Notes under the pieces: generated by a model
The model's input: only the letters and a program-made list of their open reading frames with translations
Told to the model about the DNA's origin: nothing
The model's database searches: none
Source: JBFLVU01 sp964589625
Lineage (GTDB): Bacteria > Acidobacteriota > UBA4820 > DSQY01
Assembly (NCBI GenBank): GCA_964589625.1
Contig: CAZPSH010000046.1
Location: forward strand, 1 to 16,511
DNA: 16,511 bases
Direction: 5' to 3'
Translations under genes and position numbers: made by a program
Shown: positions 6,919 to 15,048 of the stretch, piece after piece
Numbering within the stretch: the first letter of the stretch is position 1
Layout of the letters: each line of letters opens with the position of its first letter

Positions 6919-9900
6919 CCAACACCCCTCCGCCCCACGCGGGCCGCCCCGCGGCCCAACCCCGCCCGGCGCCCCGAGGACGCGCGCCGGGGCCCGCGCG
7001 GCCTGCGCCCCGCCGGCCCGGCTGCCTCGCGAGCCTCTTTTTGGACATCACGGGGCTCTCCTTCCTGGCGGGCATCAAGAAGAAGTTGGGCGGGCCTGGA
7101 TTCGCCTTCGCCTTTCTCCTGGCCCTCCTCTTCATGTTCCTCATCGGGGCGCGGATCGAGCGCTACGGACACCTCGGGGAGCACCAGTACGTCATGCAGA
7201 TCCTGCCCATGGCGGGGTGTTTCTCGCCCGTCCTGGCCCTGCTCATGACCGCCGCCTTCGGGATCGGGGACTGCCTCACCAACGCCACCTTCTGGCTTTT
7301 TCCTCAGAGCTCCGTCCTCAACATGTACACGCTGTTTAAGAAGCCCGGCCCCCTGCTCACCTGGGGCGCCTACGCGCGGATGGACTTCATCACGCTGCCC
7401 CTCTACGCCATCCTCCCGGGTCTGGGCTCGCGCATCCTGTATTCCATCGTCTCCCGCGCCTTCCAGGCCGGAAGGGCGAAGATCATGAAGGACGGGGGGG
7501 CGCCCGACAAGGAGGCCCTCCAGCGCCAGCTCAACCAGGCGCTTCAGGAGCAGGGCGCCGCCGCCCAGCGCCAGCAGGCGGCCATGGGCAAGGTCCAGCA
7601 GGCCGAGGGCAAGGCAGACGCGGCCGCCGAGAGCGTCCGGACCGTGGAGGCCCGGGAGGAGGGAGCGGCGCGCTCGCTGCAGGAAGCCAACGCCCGGACC
7701 CAGGACCTCAACCGGGACGTGCAGGACCTTCGCACCCGGGCCGCGCACACGGCCGAGGACGTATCCCGCGCCGAACGGGAGGTCCAGGAGGCGGACAGGG
7801 TCCTGGACCGGAACCAGGACCACCTCGGGCGCACCGACGCCGAACTCCGCCAGAGCAGCCACAAGGAGGAGGAGCTCAAGGAGAAGCTCGCCGAGCACCG
7901 AGCCGACGCCGACGCCTACCAGCGCGACGTGGAGGACAGCCTGAAGAAGGGCCAGGCCCTTCGGCAGGAGCGGGACGCCCTGGCGGAGATGGAGCGCACG
8001 GGACGGCTCCCCGACGGCCGGCCGCTCACACCCGAGGGCCTCCAAAAGGTCCATGAGGACCTGCAGGCCGCCGAGGGGAAGCTGGCCGCCGAGCGATCCC
8101 ACTTCGAAGAGGTCTCGGCCCTCAAGGCCAAGGCCGACCGCAAGGTGCAGGCCGAGGAGAAGGAGCTCGAAGACCTCCAGGAGCGCAACGAGCAACTGCT
8201 GGAGCGGTACCGGAAGGAACAGGAGGAGGTGGAACGCGCCGAGCGCCTGAAGGCCGAGGCGGAGGAGCGCCTGAGGGCCCAGGAGGCGGAGAACGAGGCG
8301 GCCCAACGGCAGATGGCGAAGGCACAGGAGGAAGCCCAGCGCTCCCAGCAGGAAGCGGCGAGGCGCCAGGCCGAACTGTCCCAGGCCCAGGCCCAGAAGG
8401 CCCAGGCCGTTCGCGAATACGAACGGGCCATGGCGGACCGCAACGCCGCCGCATGGGACTACAACCAGGCCGCCCAGGCCAAGGCCCAGGCCGACTCCAA
8501 GGTGGCCCAGCTCCAGTCTGCCCTCGGTATCGAGCCTACCCCCGCCGCGGGCAAACAGGAGCCCCTGGAGCACGCGGGAGCCGGAGCCGCGGCCGCCGCC
8601 GCCTCGGGAGGGAGCCGCCGCCGACGCCCCGCGAGCGATCCGTACCGGGACGCCATCTGGCAGTACGACCAGGCCATGTACGCCGAAATGGCCCGGCGGG
8701 CGCGCGAGCGCGAGATGATGATGCGCCTTCTCCAGGAGCGCAACCGCGGACTGCTTCCCAACGGTCTGGGCGGGGAGGTGGCGGGGATGGGCGCCATGGC
8801 CGGCCAGGGTCTCGCCGGGCTGGGGGCCGCCGTGGCGGGCGCCGCCGCCGGCGGAATCGTGGGGGCGGGGCTCGTCCACGGCCACATGTGGGCCGAGTAC
8901 AACCCCATCCGGGTCTGGGTTCACCCCAGCCATACGGCCGACGTGGGCTGCTACAAGATGGACGTGGGATATCTGGACGACAACCTGGCTTCGGGCGTCT
9001 CCTCGGCCTCCGCCGTGGGGCCCGGTGCTGTCGTGGGCGCCGACTCGGGGGGCGTTCCGCCGCCGGGAGGGCCGGGTTCGGCACCCGGAACGGGCCCCGC
9101 TCCGCCCGGACCGCCGGGTCAGTGGGTCGCCCAGCCGGGCGGCCAGAGCGACGAGGAGAAGGACGCCCGGGACGCCGCCCAGAAGGCCCGTGACGAGGCA
9201 CAGAAGTACAAGGACATGTGGGAGGAGTCCGAAAAGTCCGCCGACAAGTCCGACCCCGGGTACCAGAAGCTCAAGGACCAGTACGACGACTACATCAAGA
9301 GCCAGGAGGACGCCGCCGCGGACGCGGAGGGCAGGGCCGACGCCCTGAAGGGCCAGCGGGAGGCCGACGAGGCCGCCGCAAAGGAGGCCGCCGACCGGAA
9401 GGCCCAGTGGATCAGCGACCGCCAGGAGGACCTCAAGGCCGCCGCCGAGGAGAAGGCCCACCTTGAGGCCGTCATCCGGGGCGCCCAGCAGGGAGGCTTC
9501 GACACCTCCGAGCACCAGACCCGGCTGAACCAGCTGAACGAGCGGCTGGGCCAGCTTCACGGCCAGCTCGGCAAGGAGGGGGCCGACATCGACTATACGG
9601 CCCGTGACCGCGGCACCATCTCGGTGGGCAAGGAGTTCGCCGAGGCTGGACAGAAGGCGAAGGAGCAGGCGGACCTGCTGGACCACCTTCAGAAGATGCA
9701 ACGCGCGGCCTTCGACCACGGGATGGTGGAGCCCGGCGCCGACGGCCAGCGGGGCGACATCTACGGCAAGGTCGGCAACATGATCAACGACCTGCTCTCG
9801 GGCAAGAAACTGGACCCCGACAAGATCCAGCAGGTTCGTGACTACATCGGCGGGCGCATGGACGGGACCTACGGAGACCCCTCGCGGCCGCCGGGACCGG

Positions 9901-11582
9901 AGAAGCCTTGGTACGCCGACGGGGAGTCCTGGAAGAACGCCTTCGCCGAGACGGGGCGAAACCTCTCCACCTGCCAGACGAGCGACGGGAAATTCTCCTG
10001 GATGGGGCTCGGCGGCCGCATCGCCATCGGGGCCCTCACGGGGGGCGGATCGGAGTTCGTCTTCGTGCCCATGGGAGGCCTCCAGGTCACGAAGGACGCC
10101 GTGGACCGGGGCGCGGACGGATTCGAGGCCTGGAAGCAGGGCATGACCGAGACCATCAAGCAGGAGCTCATCGGAAAGTTCGTGGGGGGCCTCTTCCACG
10201 TGGGGGGCAAGGCCTTCGGCGGCATGGTGGGCGCCGAGCTGGCGGGCAAGAACATGTTCAAGGGCGCCGCCAGGGGGGCCTGGACGGGCCTCGGCGAATG
10301 TGGGGAGCAAGTCGTCAAGGAGGCCGGCGAGATTTCTTGGACGGGATTGAAGAACTCCCTCGCGGGCGGGGCCAAGGCCATCGGGAACGGCGCCTCCCGC
10401 CTGAAGGACATCGCCACGGGAGAGGAGGGCCTGACGCTGGGCTTCGGCAAGGCGGGCGCCGAAGGGGCCGAACAGGCCGCCGGAGCCGGGGCGAAGGGCG
10501 TTTCCGAGGGAGCCGAGCAGGGGGCCTCCAAGTCTCCCCTCATCGGCACCGAGGACTGGGCCCGGCAGCAGCAGATCCGCCGGGCCGCCGCCACCGGAGA
10601 CCCCGACGTGGTGGCCGGCCTCTACCGAGACGGCGGCATGAAGGACCTCATCGAAATGCAGAAAAAGGGCTACGTGAGCGCCAACGAGGCCAAGGCCATC
10701 AACTCCGTCCTGCGGGAGGAGGTGAACCAGTCCATCCGCCAGGGAACCAAGGACGCCATCGAGGACTTCCAGAGCCAGACGGGCGTCAAGGTCAAGGAGG
10801 TCCTCGTGGGCGACAGCGGGTCCTCCGCCCAGGGACCGCCCTCGCGCTTCAAGACCGACGCGGACCGGACCCTCATCACGACCTTCGACGACGCGAGCGT
10901 GAAGGACTACGCCTCCAAGCGGGGGATCAGCGAATCCGAAGCCTACGACGAACTCTCCAAGAAGTTCACCAACGCCCACGAAGCCAACGTCAACCAGTCG
11001 CTTCAGGACCGCACGGGCCTCACGGCCGACGACGTGGACTACAAGAGCTACGACCGCATCGGGGGCGGCTCTGGGAAGAGCGACTCCTACGCCGAGGGCT
11101 TTACCAATTCCCGGCAAGCGGGTCAAGGGTCCGGGGAGAAATACACCGTGAACCCCGACGGGACGGCCAGGGACCCCGTACGGGTTTCGGGCCAGACCGT
11201 CGTGGACCAGAACCAGCTCACGAAGGCCAAGTACGATCCCGACTACACCTTCCCCGAAGACGCCACGAAGATCCCGCCCAGCGAAATCCCCTCCGTCCTC
11301 GAACAGCAGACGGCCAGCATCGGCAAGCACCCCGACGACCCGCTCACCATCGCCAAGGCCGTGGGGCGGACCGAAAAGGTCGCCAACGTGGTGGGCGAAT
11401 CCCTGGGCGATCCGCGCCTGACCCAGACGGCCCGGGAGATCTACGAGAACCCCGGCCGCATGGACGAGATTCTGAAGAAGAACGGATTCGTGGACGCCGC
11501 CGGCAACCCGGACCCTTCGGCCTTCTGCAACCAGGGAAGCTCCAAGGTGGTCCACTATTCGGCCCAGTTCCCCCACCGGTAG
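6915..11582 (+). CDS. Giant membrane-anchored coiled-coil protein with possible nucleotidyltransferase-like C-terminus
   Basis: A 1555-residue protein of no family I recognise. Layout by residue: a Pro/Arg-rich head 1-36; probable membrane helices at about 62-80, 93-117 and 157-180; a long Ala/Glu/Gln/Arg-rich coiled coil, about 200-535; a Gly/Ala hydrophobic segment 621-655; a conserved-looking block with VWVHPSHTADVGCY (667-680); a Gly/Pro hinge 712-745; a second coiled coil 745-930; a Gly-rich amphipathic region 1030-1125 reminiscent of the central regions of polymorphic toxins; and a hydrophilic C-terminus. Near the end, VLVGDSGSSA...TDADRTL (1297-1320) fits the nucleotidyltransferase pattern G-S-x11-D-x-D, preceded by a helix as in that fold. 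This match is suggestive, not proven. The ATG overlaps the previous TGA by 4 bp after GGGAGG. It is probably the structural core or the cargo of the operon. A long antisense frame opposite it is a composition effect. Confidence 0.8.
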   Translation: MTNTPPPHAGRPAAQPRPAPRGRAPGPARPAPRRPGCLASLFLDITGLSFLAGIKKKLGGPGFAFAFLLALLFMFLIGARIERYGHLGEHQYVMQILPMAGCFSPVLALLMTAAFGIGDCLTNATFWLFPQSSVLNMYTLFKKPGPLLTWGAYARMDFITLPLYAILPGLGSRILYSIVSRAFQAGRAKIMKDGGAPDKEALQRQLNQALQEQGAAAQRQQAAMGKVQQAEGKADAAAESVRTVEAREEGAARSLQEANARTQDLNRDVQDLRTRAAHTAEDVSRAEREVQEADRVLDRNQDHLGRTDAELRQSSHKEEELKEKLAEHRADADAYQRDVEDSLKKGQALRQERDALAEMERTGRLPDGRPLTPEGLQKVHEDLQAAEGKLAAERSHFEEVSALKAKADRKVQAEEKELEDLQERNEQLLERYRKEQEEVERAERLKAEAEERLRAQEAENEAAQRQMAKAQEEAQRSQQEAARRQAELSQAQAQKAQAVREYERAMADRNAAAWDYNQAAQAKAQADSKVAQLQSALGIEPTPAAGKQEPLEHAGAGAAAAAASGGSRRRRPASDPYRDAIWQYDQAMYAEMARRAREREMMMRLLQERNRGLLPNGLGGEVAGMGAMAGQGLAGLGAAVAGAAAGGIVGAGLVHGHMWAEYNPIRVWVHPSHTADVGCYKMDVGYLDDNLASGVSSASAVGPGAVVGADSGGVPPPGGPGSAPGTGPAPPGPPGQWVAQPGGQSDEEKDARDAAQKARDEAQKYKDMWEESEKSADKSDPGYQKLKDQYDDYIKSQEDAAADAEGRADALKGQREADEAAAKEAADRKAQWISDRQEDLKAAAEEKAHLEAVIRGAQQGGFDTSEHQTRLNQLNERLGQLHGQLGKEGADIDYTARDRGTISVGKEFAEAGQKAKEQADLLDHLQKMQRAAFDHGMVEPGADGQRGDIYGKVGNMINDLLSGKKLDPDKIQQVRDYIGGRMDGTYGDPSRPPGPEKPWYADGESWKNAFAETGRNLSTCQTSDGKFSWMGLGGRIAIGALTGGGSEFVFVPMGGLQVTKDAVDRGADGFEAWKQGMTETIKQELIGKFVGGLFHVGGKAFGGMVGAELAGKNMFKGAARGAWTGLGECGEQVVKEAGEISWTGLKNSLAGGAKAIGNGASRLKDIATGEEGLTLGFGKAGAEGAEQAAGAGAKGVSEGAEQGASKSPLIGTEDWARQQQIRRAAATGDPDVVAGLYRDGGMKDLIEMQKKGYVSANEAKAINSVLREEVNQSIRQGTKDAIEDFQSQTGVKVKEVLVGDSGSSAQGPPSRFKTDADRTLITTFDDASVKDYASKRGISESEAYDELSKKFTNAHEANVNQSLQDRTGLTADDVDYKSYDRIGGGSGKSDSYAEGFTNSRQAGQGSGEKYTVNPDGTARDPVRVSGQTVVDQNQLTKAKYDPDYTFPEDATKIPPSEIPSVLEQQTASIGKHPDDPLTIAKAVGRTEKVANVVGESLGDPRLTQTAREIYENPGRMDEILKKNGFVDAAGNPDPSAFCNQGSSKVVHYSAQFPHR

Positions 11583-11594
11583 GAGGAGTGCTCC

Positions 11595-12941
11595 ATGCGA
11601 ACGGACCAAGGTGAATGGATCCTGACGGAGGGCGAACTCGCCGCGGCGGCCCAGAGCCTCGGCTTGGCTCGAGGGGTTCTCGACGCGCTCCCCGAAGCGA
11701 CCCCGACTTCGGACGAGGCCGCCCGAACCTCCCGGGAAGTCTCCACGTTGGAACCGGCCCTGCGGAGCCTCTTCGAAAAGGCCCTCTCGGTCCTCGCCTC
11801 CCCGGCCAGGGTCGTGCGTTTCCATACGGCGGTGGCGGACACGCGGGTGAGCCGGAGCCTCCTGGCCTTCTCGCCCTCCCTGCCGGGAGTCTGGGTGAGT
11901 CTGGCGCGCAGCGGGGACGAGCGGCGCGTGAGCCTGAGGACCCAGGCCGAATTGAGGCTCCTCGTGGCGCGCCACCTCGCCGCCACCGAGGCCCTCGCCC
12001 CCGACCGCGTGGGCGCCGACCTCTCCACCCACGCCGTCCTCGCCCTCCTCGCGGCTTGCTCCCAGATCCGGCGCGCGCGCCTCATCTCCCTCCTGCGCCA
12101 CGAGGAGGCCGTGGGGATTTTCGGCGAGGCGGACCTTCGGGCTCGCCTGGAGGAGGGCGACTCCGGAGACTTCCGTTGGCCCCTCTCCTTCGTGGCGCCC
12201 ATGATCCCCCTCCCGATGAGCGGCCTGGGGGTGGCCAAGGACCCCAAGCCCGCCCTCGTGGAACTTGTCCGTGCCGGGTTTCTCGACGTGGTCAGCGAAA
12301 GCGACAAGCCCCTCTTCGAAATGAGCCCCGGGGGCCGTGTCTTCGCGGAGGGTCTATGCCAGGAGGCCTCCCGGGGGGGCCTCTCCGTCGCCCGCCTCGT
12401 GGAGGGGGGCGCCGTGGCCTATGACGTGATGCTCTTCTGCCGCGGCCCCTTCCACCTCTTTTCCTTTTTCATGAGCGGGGAGGTGGGCTTCGCCACGACC
12501 CTCCTGGCGGGGGACCTGGACGAACTCCTCCAGTACGCCTTCTCGGAGGCCGCGCCCCCGCCGCCCTCGCGGCCCAGCGTGGAAGCCACGGCCGACGCCT
12601 CGGACTCCGAACGGACCGTCCTCGAGGCCCCCGCCTGCGCGCCCGCCTGGATCGTTGTGGAAAAGGGCCAGCAGGTCGGCAGACGGATCGCCCTCATTCC
12701 CGGCGCCTCGGCGGGGCGAAAGGAGGACAACCTCCTCTCCGTGCCCGACCCCGGGGCCTCGCGGAAACACCTTGCCTTCACGCTGGACGGGGAGGGCGCC
12801 TGGCAGGTGGAAGATGCGGGGAGCAGCAACGGGACCTTCGTCAACGAAACCCGCATCGGGTCCCCGGTCCGTCTGAAGGAGGGCGACCTCGTGCGCCTCG
12901 GACAGACGGTCCTTCGCGTGACCTTCACGCCGGGAGCCTAG
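11595..12941 (+). CDS. FHA-domain protein with two EspG-like modules
   Basis: A 448-residue, probably cytosolic adaptor. The C-terminal FHA domain (about 353-445), which binds phosphothreonine, is well formed: GRKEDNL with G374-R375, SRKH with S389 and H392, SSNGTFVNETR at 410-420, then LKEGDLVRLG. Before it lies a Pro-rich linker and the segment SERTVLEAP (338-346), whose T341 could be a phosphothreonine target like those that bind FHA domains in GarA-type switches. Residues about 6-130 read WILTEGELAAAAQSLGL, then KALSVLASPARVVRF, then a strand-rich part ending near ELRLLVARHL. This order resembles EspG-type ESX chaperones. A second similar stretch covers about 216-315 (LVELVRAGFLDV onward). 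AGGAGGA precedes the ATG, 12 nt after the giant gene. The FHA call is firm; the EspG relationship is inference. Confidence 0.85.
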   Translation: MRTDQGEWILTEGELAAAAQSLGLARGVLDALPEATPTSDEAARTSREVSTLEPALRSLFEKALSVLASPARVVRFHTAVADTRVSRSLLAFSPSLPGVWVSLARSGDERRVSLRTQAELRLLVARHLAATEALAPDRVGADLSTHAVLALLAACSQIRRARLISLLRHEEAVGIFGEADLRARLEEGDSGDFRWPLSFVAPMIPLPMSGLGVAKDPKPALVELVRAGFLDVVSESDKPLFEMSPGGRVFAEGLCQEASRGGLSVARLVEGGAVAYDVMLFCRGPFHLFSFFMSGEVGFATTLLAGDLDELLQYAFSEAAPPPPSRPSVEATADASDSERTVLEAPACAPAWIVVEKGQQVGRRIALIPGASAGRKEDNLLSVPDPGASRKHLAFTLDGEGAWQVEDAGSSNGTFVNETRIGSPVRLKEGDLVRLGQTVLRVTFTPGA

Positions 12942-12951
12942 GGAGGACCCC

Positions 12952-13512
12952 ATGGCGACGGATCTGTGGAAGACCGGATGGCAGGAAGACTCCTTCGCCC
13001 GGGGCCAGAAGGCCTTCACCGAGACCCCGGCGTGGTACCAGCACCTCTCCCCCGCGGACGTGGCCGAGGACGCCTACCTTCTGGGCTGGGCCTCCACGCT
13101 CTTCGTCCGCGACGGCGTCCCCCAGGGGCCGGGGCGCTCCCCGGCGGCGCCTCCGTCCACCCCTGAACCGGCCCCCGTGGTGGCCGTTCCCGCCTTTCCC
13201 TACGAGCGATGCCTCAGGCCGGGCGGAGAGACGTCGCGCCATTACCAGGACGCCCTCGCCGGACGCTGCGGCGCCCTCCACCGGGCGGCGGCGGTCCGCG
13301 CCGGCGGAGAGGACGCTTGGTGCGGGGCCATCGCCGCGCTCCACCGGGCCGGCGCCCTCCGTACCACCTGTCCCGAGGATCCTCCCCTCCACGCGCCTGC
13401 GCTCTCCACCTTCGGCGAGGACTTCCAGGCCTGCGCCGCCGCCGTGGGGCGCAAGACCCTTCACGCCTTCAAGATCGGGTTCGGCCTCTGGGGCCGGTGG
13501 GAGGCCCCATGA
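12952..13512 (+). CDS. Small protein of unknown family, five cysteines
   Basis: A 186-residue protein without signal peptide or membrane helix that I do not recognise. An N-terminal block rich in aromatics (about 1-55, with WYQHLSPADVAEDAYLLGWA at 28-47) looks like a compact helical domain. A Pro/Ala linker follows (about 57-78). The C-terminal part (80-186) is helical and holds five cysteines (C87, C106, C124, C140, C161), spaced unlike a zinc ribbon. It ends in a hydrophobic/aromatic tail, FKIGFGLWGRWEAP. The ATG lies 10 nt after the FHA gene stop with GGAGGA in front, and the TGA overlaps the next ATG by 4 bp, so it is a real member of the operon. Role unknown; possibly a partner or chaperone of the giant protein. 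Confidence 0.8.
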   Translation: MATDLWKTGWQEDSFARGQKAFTETPAWYQHLSPADVAEDAYLLGWASTLFVRDGVPQGPGRSPAAPPSTPEPAPVVAVPAFPYERCLRPGGETSRHYQDALAGRCGALHRAAAVRAGGEDAWCGAIAALHRAGALRTTCPEDPPLHAPALSTFGEDFQACAAAVGRKTLHAFKIGFGLWGRWEAP

Positions 13513-13931
13513 TCGAGATCCGCCTCTCCCTGGCCGAGACGAGGTGGGCCCTCCAGCGCTCGGTGATCGCGCCGCGGATGCCCTCCCCCATCCTGGAGCC
13601 CGTGGAGGCGGTTCCGGAAGTTCCCTCCCCGAGCCCCGCCGAGTCCGAGATCGTGAAGTCCCTCCAGGCCCGCGGCCTCGCGGGGACCGACGGTTCCCCC
13701 AACCCGCTTCTGTCCGCCGCCCTCGAGTGGCTCTCGGCCCCGGATCGGGTCTGGAGCCTGTCCCTCTTCGGGCGCGGCGGCGCGGAGATGGTTCATCTGG
13801 CCATGAGGGAGGACGCTGGCGTGGAGTGCCGCCGAAGCGCCGAGGGGTTCCGGCTGCGCTTCCCCGTCCCCGCCTCTGAGGCCGAGGAGTGGCTTTCCCT
13901 GCGGATGCGAGGAGGCGCCCATGGGTCCTAA
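13509..13931 (+). CDS. Stand-alone EspG-like module protein
   Basis: A 140-residue soluble protein. It opens with a strand-helix unit, MIEIRLSLAETRWALQRSVI. A Pro-rich stretch follows (23-43), then a helical segment SEIVKSLQARGLAG (46-59), then AALEWLSAPDRVWSLSLFGR (70-89) and a beta-rich end closing with a helix, ASEAEEWLSLRM. The order 'x-I-x-L-x-x-x-E', 'L-x-x-L-x-x-R-G-L', 'A-L-x-x-L-x-x-P-x-R-V', strands, final helix is what EspG-type chaperones of ESX secretion systems show, and it recurs in the FHA and membrane proteins of this operon. Homology is inferred by eye. The start is fixed by the 4-bp overlap with the previous TGA and a GGAGG 4 nt upstream; longer upstream readings of this frame run antiparallel to no known domain and duplicate the neighbouring gene's DNA. 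It overlaps the next gene by 11 bp. Confidence 0.75.
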   Translation: MIEIRLSLAETRWALQRSVIAPRMPSPILEPVEAVPEVPSPSPAESEIVKSLQARGLAGTDGSPNPLLSAALEWLSAPDRVWSLSLFGRGGAEMVHLAMREDAGVECRRSAEGFRLRFPVPASEAEEWLSLRMRGGAHGS

Positions 13932-14997
13932 CCCCATTGCCAAGGGCATCGGCCTGATCGTCTCGGGCGTCGTCTTCATCTTGGCGCTTTTCCTCAAACT
14001 GTGTTTCACCACGGCCCTCTACGCCACCCTCGCGGAGATCCAGCGCCGGGTGCAGGTCTTCAAGGCCAACCGCCGCCCGCCCGTCCGCGCCATCCTCCTG
14101 ATCCCCGTGGTCATCCTCTTTGTCAGCGCGGTCCTCTTCCTCATCAGCGTGCCCCGCTTCGTCTTCGGCACGATGAACCTCCAAGCCCTGCGCGGCCTGC
14201 AGATCAACCCCATGACCGTGGTGTGGATTGGGCTCCGCTTCGGCTTCCTGCTGGCGGCCATGGCACTGGGGCTGGTTCTCGGGCTCATGATCGGGCGGGG
14301 CTTTCCCGTTCTGAAGGACCGCTTCGGGGGCGTCCTCGTGGCCAGCAAGGGCGCCCACTTGACCTTCTGGACCGCGGCCTTCGCCCTTGCGGGATTCTTC
14401 CGCCTCATGCCGTGGGGCATCGTCACCTACTGGACCGTCTGGCTTCTCGTCCTGGCGGCCTGCCTCGTCATGGGGGCGCACTACTCCCTGTACGGAAGTT
14501 ACCGGGAGGCCTACGCGCGAACCTCCACGGGCCTCGGGAGCGGAGACCCCATCCGCCTGGACCTGGATGCCGGCGAGGCCGTGGTGCTTTCGGCGATCCT
14601 CGGCTCCCGGGGCGCCTTGACGGAACAGGCCCTGGCCCAGGCCCTCCGCGCTCCCGACGCCTCCCTCCTCGCGCACCCCGCTTGGGCCGAGAGGGCCCAC
14701 GCCCTGGCCTCGGACCCCGCCGCGCTCGGAGCGACGCTCTCGTCCCTGGCGACCCGCGGCCTCGCCGGCAAGTCGGCCCAAGGATGGGGCCCCGCAGGCG
14801 CCTCCCTCCGGCTCCGGTCCGCGGGCTTTTGCGATCGAGCCGCCGCCCTCACCGTCAAGGGCCCGTCGGGATCGCGCACGCGGGTCGTCCAGTGGCTCGG
14901 TCCCTCACGGCTGTTGCTGGAGCCGGGTCCTCTGACGTTGACCCTCCGGGAGCTGGCCCCGGGGGACTCCCTGCCCGCCCTCTTGGCGGGCGAGTAG
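13921..14997 (+). CDS. Polytopic membrane protein with C-terminal EspG-like module
   Basis: A 358-residue inner-membrane protein. About five membrane helices are visible (10-35, 56-77, 100-124, 146-160, 165-188), with a basic loop QRRVQVFKANRRPP between the first two that should face the cytoplasm. Residues about 210-355 are soluble: IRLDLDAGEAVVLSAIL, then ATLSSLATRGLAG (271-283), then a beta-rich end with LLLEPGPLTLTLREL and a final LPALL. The soluble part parallels the 140-residue gene just upstream (compare SLATRGLAG with SLQARGLAG), which suggests duplication and fusion to a membrane anchor. AGGAGG lies 6 nt before the ATG. It is the last gene of the tightly packed operon. It could dock the cytosolic EspG-like and FHA proteins at the membrane, near the giant protein's own membrane helices; that is inference. 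Confidence 0.8.
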   Translation: MGPNPIAKGIGLIVSGVVFILALFLKLCFTTALYATLAEIQRRVQVFKANRRPPVRAILLIPVVILFVSAVLFLISVPRFVFGTMNLQALRGLQINPMTVVWIGLRFGFLLAAMALGLVLGLMIGRGFPVLKDRFGGVLVASKGAHLTFWTAAFALAGFFRLMPWGIVTYWTVWLLVLAACLVMGAHYSLYGSYREAYARTSTGLGSGDPIRLDLDAGEAVVLSAILGSRGALTEQALAQALRAPDASLLAHPAWAERAHALASDPAALGATLSSLATRGLAGKSAQGWGPAGASLRLRSAGFCDRAAALTVKGPSGSRTRVVQWLGPSRLLLEPGPLTLTLRELAPGDSLPALLAGE

Positions 14998-15009
14998 AAT
15001 GGGAGCGGA

Positions 15010-15026
15010 CGCCCAGGTTCTGGGCG
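15010..15026 (+). promoter_or_regulatory. Hairpin between the operon end and the DUF2378-like gene
   Basis: CGCCCAG and CTGGGCG form a perfect 7-bp stem with a GTT loop. It lies 12 nt after the membrane-protein stop and 5 nt before the GGGAGGAGG ribosome site of the next gene. No T run follows, so it is as likely a partial terminator, an RNA processing site or a translational control element as a true terminator. Confidence 0.4.
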
Positions 15027-15048
15027 CACAGGGGGAGGAGGTTCCGAG

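Noticed and set aside
6534..12101. A 1855-codon open frame on the minus strand opposite the giant gene
   Set aside because: It is antisense to a gene with ribosome site, 4-bp overlap and coherent coiled-coil sequence. Its translation is low-complexity (Gly/Leu/Arg/His/Val-rich) with no domains; such frames are common opposite high-GC genes.
12925..14781. Minus-strand open frame of 618 codons across the small operon genes
   Set aside because: Translation is Gly/Arg/Glu-rich without domains, and the opposite strand has four genes with proper ribosome sites and overlaps.
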